9,702 nt of DNA, taken from Actinomycetota bacterium. Lineage in GTDB: Bacteria > Actinomycetota > Rubrobacteria > Rubrobacterales > Rubrobacteraceae. Made by a program: the position numbers and the translations under genes. The first letter of the stretch is position 1. Each line of letters starts with the position of its first letter. The notes under the pieces are model-generated. The model made no database searches. It saw nothing but the letters and a program-made list of their open reading frames with translations, and was not told the DNA's origin. The DNA lies in the NCBI GenBank assembly GCA_020200675.1, contig JAIVIG010000347.1, positions 1 through 9,702 of the forward strand, given 5' to 3'. This document shows, piece by piece, positions 6,823 through 9,702 of the stretch.

Positions 6823-7959
6823 ATGAGCAAGTGTAGCCGATGCGAGAGCTTGCCAGCCGGTTGGCCTGAGGTCGGAGTCCTGTACATTGCTCCGCCGCTG
6901 GCCCACACTCGTGGTACGCTCCGACGCCTGCTCTGGAAGTCGGACCTCCCGTTCGGCGACCCGCACGACGACGTCTTGGCCGTGGAGGTTACGCCGGAGG
7001 GCTTGAAACACCTGAGCGAGCTTTTGCTGGACAGCTTGAGCGAGGCGGAGCTCGGGGACTGCAGGTCCGTGCTCGTCGAGAAGGGCTCAGCCTTTGACCC
7101 AAGTGTACTCTCACGGATGCAGGACCTCGCCACCCTGACGGCCGTGGTGCGTGACGAGTGGCTCGTCGACATTCTGCGCGAGGACCGGCTGGCCGTCCAC
7201 TTCCAACCCATCGTCCCGTCGGCGGACCCGAGTCAGGTCTTCTCCTACGAGTGCCTCCTGCGCGGGCTCGACAGCGAAGGCGCCCCCGTGAGCCCGGGAA
7301 CCATGTTCGAGGCGGCGCGCAGCACTGGTCTCCTCTTCAACCTCGACCGGGCCGCCCGTGTGAAAGCCGTAGAGGAGGCCGCCGGGCTCGGACTCGAGTC
7401 AAACGTCTTCATCAACTTCAACCCCGCCTCCATCTACGACCCGACGTACTGCCTGAGGAGCACGATGGGCGCTATCGGAAATTCCGATCTCTCCCCTGAT
7501 CGAGTAGTCTTCGAGGTAACGGAGAGCACGCAGGTCAAAGACGACAGGCATCTGCGAAACATACTCGATGTCTGGCGCAAGAGCGGCTTCAGGATAGCAC
7601 TCGACGACCTCGGCGCCAGCCACAGCTCCCTGAACCTCCTCGTCGCCCTGCGCCCGGACTTCGTCAAGCTCGACATGGGCCTATCGCGGGACGTGGATCG
7701 GGACCCTTATCGCGCCGCGATCGCCTCGAAGCTACTCGAGCTCGCCAGGGACCTCGGCGTGCCCGTTATCGCCGAAGGAGTGGAAACCGAGGAGCAGTGG
7801 CGCTGGCTCGCCGCCCATGGCGCGGACTACGCACAGGGCTACTTCTTCGCTAAACCCGCCTTCCCGCCACCCATCCCCGACTACGCGCAGAATGAAACAC
7901 TCACGCGAGTTCGCGCAACCGGTGCGCCGCTCGCGCGTATGTTAGAGGGAGATACGTAG
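6823..7959 (+). CDS. EAL domain protein, probable c-di-GMP phosphodiesterase
   Basis: 378 residues. The EAL domain spans about 118-345 and would hydrolyse the second messenger cyclic di-GMP. Expected metal and catalytic residues are present: E143 in ECLLR (the EAL signature with C for A), N198 in INFNP, E231 and E234 in EVTES, D261 and D262 in DDLGAS, K282 in VKLD, E318 in AEGVETE and Q338 in QGY. Loop 6 is DDLGASHSS rather than DDFGTGYSS. The first 110 residues carry a CxxC (C4, C7) and no domain I can name; no transmembrane segment, GGDEF or PAS domain is evident, so the protein is likely cytoplasmic. ATG 6823 has GGAG about 8 nt upstream. An AIM24-family gene follows after 59 bp in the same direction. 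That gap holds a CCGGG/CCCGG hairpin (7963-7978) with no T run. Confidence 0.9.
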   Translation: MSKCSRCESLPAGWPEVGVLYIAPPLAHTRGTLRRLLWKSDLPFGDPHDDVLAVEVTPEGLKHLSELLLDSLSEAELGDCRSVLVEKGSAFDPSVLSRMQDLATLTAVVRDEWLVDILREDRLAVHFQPIVPSADPSQVFSYECLLRGLDSEGAPVSPGTMFEAARSTGLLFNLDRAARVKAVEEAAGLGLESNVFINFNPASIYDPTYCLRSTMGAIGNSDLSPDRVVFEVTESTQVKDDRHLRNILDVWRKSGFRIALDDLGASHSSLNLLVALRPDFVKLDMGLSRDVDRDPYRAAIASKLLELARDLGVPVIAEGVETEEQWRWLAAHGADYAQGYFFAKPAFPPPIPDYAQNETLTRVRATGAPLARMLEGDT

Positions 7960-8018
7960 ACTCCGGGCAGAAACCCGGATAGTATCCAAGTGTACGACCC
8001 CGACAGGGAGGTAGAGCG

Positions 8019-8732
8019 GTGAGCGAGACCAACCTCGAGCAGTTCCGGGAGGTAACGCCGGCCGGCAGGTTCACGCTGCAGAACTCCTCGCTACTGAAAT
8101 TGAGGCTGGACAACGACTCGATCCAGGCGAAGCTCGGTTCGATGGTGGCCTACCAGGGCGAGGTGCGTTTCGAGCACCAGGGCGGCGGACTCGGGCGCTT
8201 CTTCAAGAAGGCCCTCACCGGCGAGGGCGTGAAGCTCATGTCGGCGACCGGCACCGGCGACCTCTTCCTCGCCCAGGACGCCCGCAAGATCATGGTCATC
8301 GACCTCCAAAACGAGCGCATGACGGTCAACGGCGACTCCATCCTCGCCTTCGAGGGGGACGTGGACTGGGACATCCGGCGCGTCGAAGGCGCGGGCCGTC
8401 TCGCCGGCGGCCTCTTCAACGTCGTGCTCGAGGGCACCGGCAAGGTCGCCGTGACCTCGCACGGCGAGCCCGTCCTGCTCGACACCAGCACCCCGACCTT
8501 CGCAGACCCAGAATCCGCGATAGCGTGGAGCGGCGGCGTACGCACCAGCGTACGCTCAGACGTCTCGTTCAAGACCTTCATGGGCCGCGGGAGCGGGGAG
8601 ACCTTCCAGATCTCCTTCGAAGGCCCCGGATGGGTCCTCATACAACCCTCCGAGGGCCCAACCGTCCCCGAACACACCCACGGCGGCGAGAGCGGCGGTG
8701 GCGGCATAGGCTCGCTCTTCGGAGGCGACTAG
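8019..8732 (+). CDS. AIM24 family protein
   Basis: 237 residues of the AIM24 (formerly DUF124) type: a beta-rich protein with the marks GSMVAYQGEVRFEHQGGGLGRFFKKALTGEGVKLMSATGTGDLFLAQ (about 41-88), then DGSI-like MTVNGDSILAFEGDVDWDIRRVEG and GLFNVVLEGTGKVAVTSHGEPVLL. The C terminus is HTHGGESGGGGIGSLFGGD, a glycine-rich tail common in the family. The bacterial function is not known; the name comes from a yeast mitochondrial protein. No signal peptide or membrane segment is visible. The start is GTG at 8019, supported by AGGGAGGT 6-7 nt upstream. It may be co-transcribed with the EAL gene 59 bp upstream, but the intervening hairpin leaves that open. Confidence 0.9.
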   Translation: MSETNLEQFREVTPAGRFTLQNSSLLKLRLDNDSIQAKLGSMVAYQGEVRFEHQGGGLGRFFKKALTGEGVKLMSATGTGDLFLAQDARKIMVIDLQNERMTVNGDSILAFEGDVDWDIRRVEGAGRLAGGLFNVVLEGTGKVAVTSHGEPVLLDTSTPTFADPESAIAWSGGVRTSVRSDVSFKTFMGRGSGETFQISFEGPGWVLIQPSEGPTVPEHTHGGESGGGGIGSLFGGD

Positions 8733-8765
8733 CTTCTAGTAATCAGTTTTCGGCTTTTACTCGTG

Positions 8766-8778
8766 GCCTGAAACAGGC
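8766..8778. repeat. Small hairpin GCCTG-AAA-CAGGC
   Basis: A perfect 5-bp stem with a 3-nt loop, 34 bp after the AIM24 stop. It is the first of three adjacent inverted repeats in this convergent gap. No T run follows on either strand. Confidence 0.5.
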
Positions 8779-8781
8779 GGA

Positions 8782-8799
8782 CGGAGCGACGCGGCTCCG
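8782..8799. repeat. Hairpin CGGAGC-GACGCG-GCTCCG
   Basis: A perfect 6-bp stem with a 6-nt loop. Its last two bases are also the first two of the 38-bp palindrome that follows, so the two structures compete or stack. Confidence 0.55.
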
Positions 8800-8835
8800 A
8801 ATACCGGGCACGCGGCGCCGCGTGCCCGGTATTCG
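8798..8835. repeat. 38-bp perfect palindrome between convergent genes
   Basis: The left arm CGAATACCGGGCACGCGGC is followed directly by its exact reverse complement, 19 + 19 with no spacer. As RNA it would fold into a very stable hairpin on either strand. It lies between the AIM24 stop (8732) and the YdjM-like stop (8871), where a two-way terminator is expected. Neither side has a T run, so it would be a hairpin-only terminator of the kind proposed for GC-rich actinobacteria, or one copy of a dispersed palindromic repeat. The inverted repeat itself is certain; its function is inferred. Confidence 0.85.
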
Positions 8836-8870
8836 CCTAACGGGAGGAACTGAGCGCCGATTACCGACTG

Positions 8871-9425
8871 CTATTCGTCCGGGAGAACCTGGTAGCTCTG
8901 GTACAGAAACACCAGCGCGAGAGCCAGGATCGCTCCGTGCTCGACGAGGAGACACGGCAGCGCGTAGAACTTGCGATCCCAGTAAGATATTGGGCTTTTG
9001 AATCGCCACTCGTAGAGGGGCCAGAGTGGCGGCCGCGCGTCCCCAGCGTGCATCGGGAAGTCCATGATGTTGTGCCCGGCCCAGCCCAACAGGAAGGCGA
9101 GCAGGGCATGGTGCGGGTCTTTGCGCTTCAGTCCGAGTATCTTGTACAGCGCGAGCAGGGACCCCACCGGCGCCAGGGAGTGGACCGTGAGATCCACCTT
9201 GCCCGAAGGCTCCTCGTAGTACTCCAAGGCCTCGTAGAACTCCTCCTTGAACTCTTCCTTCGTGATCGAGTCCCGCCGGCGCCACACCAGGCGGGCTGCT
9301 TTTACCAGCGTCGGCACGTCCGGGAGCGCCGCGCCTGCCGCCCCCCACACAGCAGCATGGGATTCTTCCGGAGCAAGATACCGGGCCAGCGCCCACGTAA
9401 AAACCGCGTGCGAATACGTGTGCAT
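8871..9425 (-). CDS. YdjM/DUF457-like membrane protein, putative metal-dependent hydrolase
   Basis: 184 residues resembling the YdjM family of membrane-bound proteins with a metal-binding pattern. Histidines and acidic residues fall in the expected order: H2 and H6 in MHTYSH, D36 in GAALPDVP, H82 in VHSL, H118, D122 and H126 in GWAGHNIMDFPMH, then DARPPLWPL. Hydrophobic segments lie near 25-42, 85-97, 108-120 and 160-176, consistent with an inner membrane protein. Substrate and role are unknown; some relatives are annotated as hydrolases without proof. The start is uncertain. ATG 9425 matches the family's N terminus but has no ribosome binding site. A GTG at 9443 in frame would add six residues and also lacks one. 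TACTAT just before the ATG could be a -10 for a leaderless transcript. Confidence 0.75.
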   Translation of the reverse strand: MHTYSHAVFTWALARYLAPEESHAAVWGAAGAALPDVPTLVKAARLVWRRRDSITKEEFKEEFYEALEYYEEPSGKVDLTVHSLAPVGSLLALYKILGLKRKDPHHALLAFLLGWAGHNIMDFPMHAGDARPPLWPLYEWRFKSPISYWDRKFYALPCLLVEHGAILALALVFLYQSYQVLPDE

Positions 9426-9474
9426 AAATAGTATTTTAGTCACACAGGCATCCCATATGCTAATTCAACGTCAA

Positions 9475-9515
9475 CTATAGGTATAACTTGCCACGCGGAG
9501 CATAAGTTGTTATAG
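9475..9515. repeat. Imperfect inverted repeat in the divergent intergenic region
   Basis: TATAACTT (9482-9489) pairs with AAGTT...TATA (9504-9514) around a 14-nt spacer, with a two-base GT bulge. CTATAG also occurs at the left outer edge and TATAG at the right. It is AT-rich and could be an operator or overlap a promoter for either flanking gene. Weak evidence. Confidence 0.3.
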
Positions 9516-9550
9516 AGGGGCCCTTAAGTGGCAGGACGTAACGCGGTTTT

Positions 9551-9563
9551 GTGTACGCTACAC
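9551..9563. promoter_or_regulatory. Possible operator, dyad GTGTA-CGC-TACAC
   Basis: A perfect 5-bp inverted repeat with a 3-bp centre, the size and form of sites bound by dimeric helix-turn-helix repressors. It lies 126 bp upstream of the YdjM-like start and 117 bp upstream of the gene starting at 9680. No regulator gene is complete in the window, so the link is only positional. The rest of 9426-9679 contains a repeated 9-mer GGCAGGACG (9530-9538 and 9592-9600) and two T-rich GGC-T-GCC stretches (9620-9665), but no gene I can support. Confidence 0.35.
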
Positions 9564-9679
9564 GAGGTGGTGGGTTGAGTAGATGGTTTTAGGCAGGACG
9601 AATTGCATCACGACTTGGCTTTTTTTGGCCGGGAGCTGGCTCTTTTGCTGGGCTTTTTGCCGGTCGCAGGAGATTTAGC

Positions 9680-9702
9680 ATGAAAAGAAACATACACGAA
9701 AG
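9680..9702 (+). CDS. Start of an unidentified protein, cut by the right edge
   Basis: ATG with AGGAG 7 nt upstream (9668-9672), reading MKRNIHE before the window ends. Seven codons give no clue to function. It is transcribed away from the YdjM-like gene, and the T-rich stretch just before it could act as an attenuating leader. Confidence 0.5.

Noticed and set aside
9426..9679. Possible tRNA or small RNA gene in the right intergenic region
   Set aside because: No cloverleaf, no T-loop GGTTCRA box and no clean terminator hairpin could be found.

Overview
The window looks like chromosomal DNA from a high-GC Gram-positive bacterium. It has strong AGGAGG-type ribosome binding sites, some GTG and TTG starts, a P-protein split into GcvPA and GcvPB, and a tandem glycine riboswitch. 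The protein flavour suggests a deep-branching actinobacterium such as Rubrobacter. That assignment is inference from memory of the families and was not tested.

Left half, minus strand (about 5.28 kb down to 0.3 kb): a glycine-cleavage operon headed by a two-aptamer glycine riboswitch (5084-5251). The order of transcription is gcvPA, gcvPB, gcvT, gcvH and then a cysteine-synthase-like PLP enzyme. Junctions are tight: gcvPA and gcvPB overlap by 11 bp, and the other gaps are 5, 14 and 5 bp. Glycine binding to the leader should raise expression of the system. It decarboxylates glycine (P-protein), carries the aminomethyl group on lipoyl-GcvH, and transfers the one-carbon unit to tetrahydrofolate (GcvT). 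The striking feature is that gcvPA and gcvT each lack an internal block of roughly 75-85 codons and change frame at the junction. As written, neither can make a normal product, while gcvPB, gcvH and the PLP enzyme are intact. Either the operon is decaying or the assembly is wrong at two places. At the extreme left edge another minus-strand gene begins (1-61) with its own good ribosome binding site.

Right half: single genes in both orientations. They are an ABM-fold small protein (5405-5698, +), a MOSC-domain protein (5799-6260, -), a CsaA-type tRNA-binding-fold protein (6406-6744, +), an EAL-domain c-di-GMP phosphodiesterase candidate with an N-terminal CxxC (6823-7959, +), an AIM24-family protein (8019-8732, +), and a YdjM/DUF457-like membrane protein (8871-9425, -). 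A gene starts at 9680 and runs off the right edge.

Non-coding structure: a 38-bp perfect palindrome next to two smaller hairpins lies between the convergent AIM24 and YdjM-like genes. A less GC-rich 254-bp divergent region (9426-9679) carries a 13-bp dyad, a repeated 9-mer and T-rich tracts. I found no tRNA, rRNA, CRISPR array, insertion sequence or phage gene. I see no convincing undescribed system here. The best leads are the doubly broken glycine-cleavage operon and the divergent PLP enzyme attached to it.
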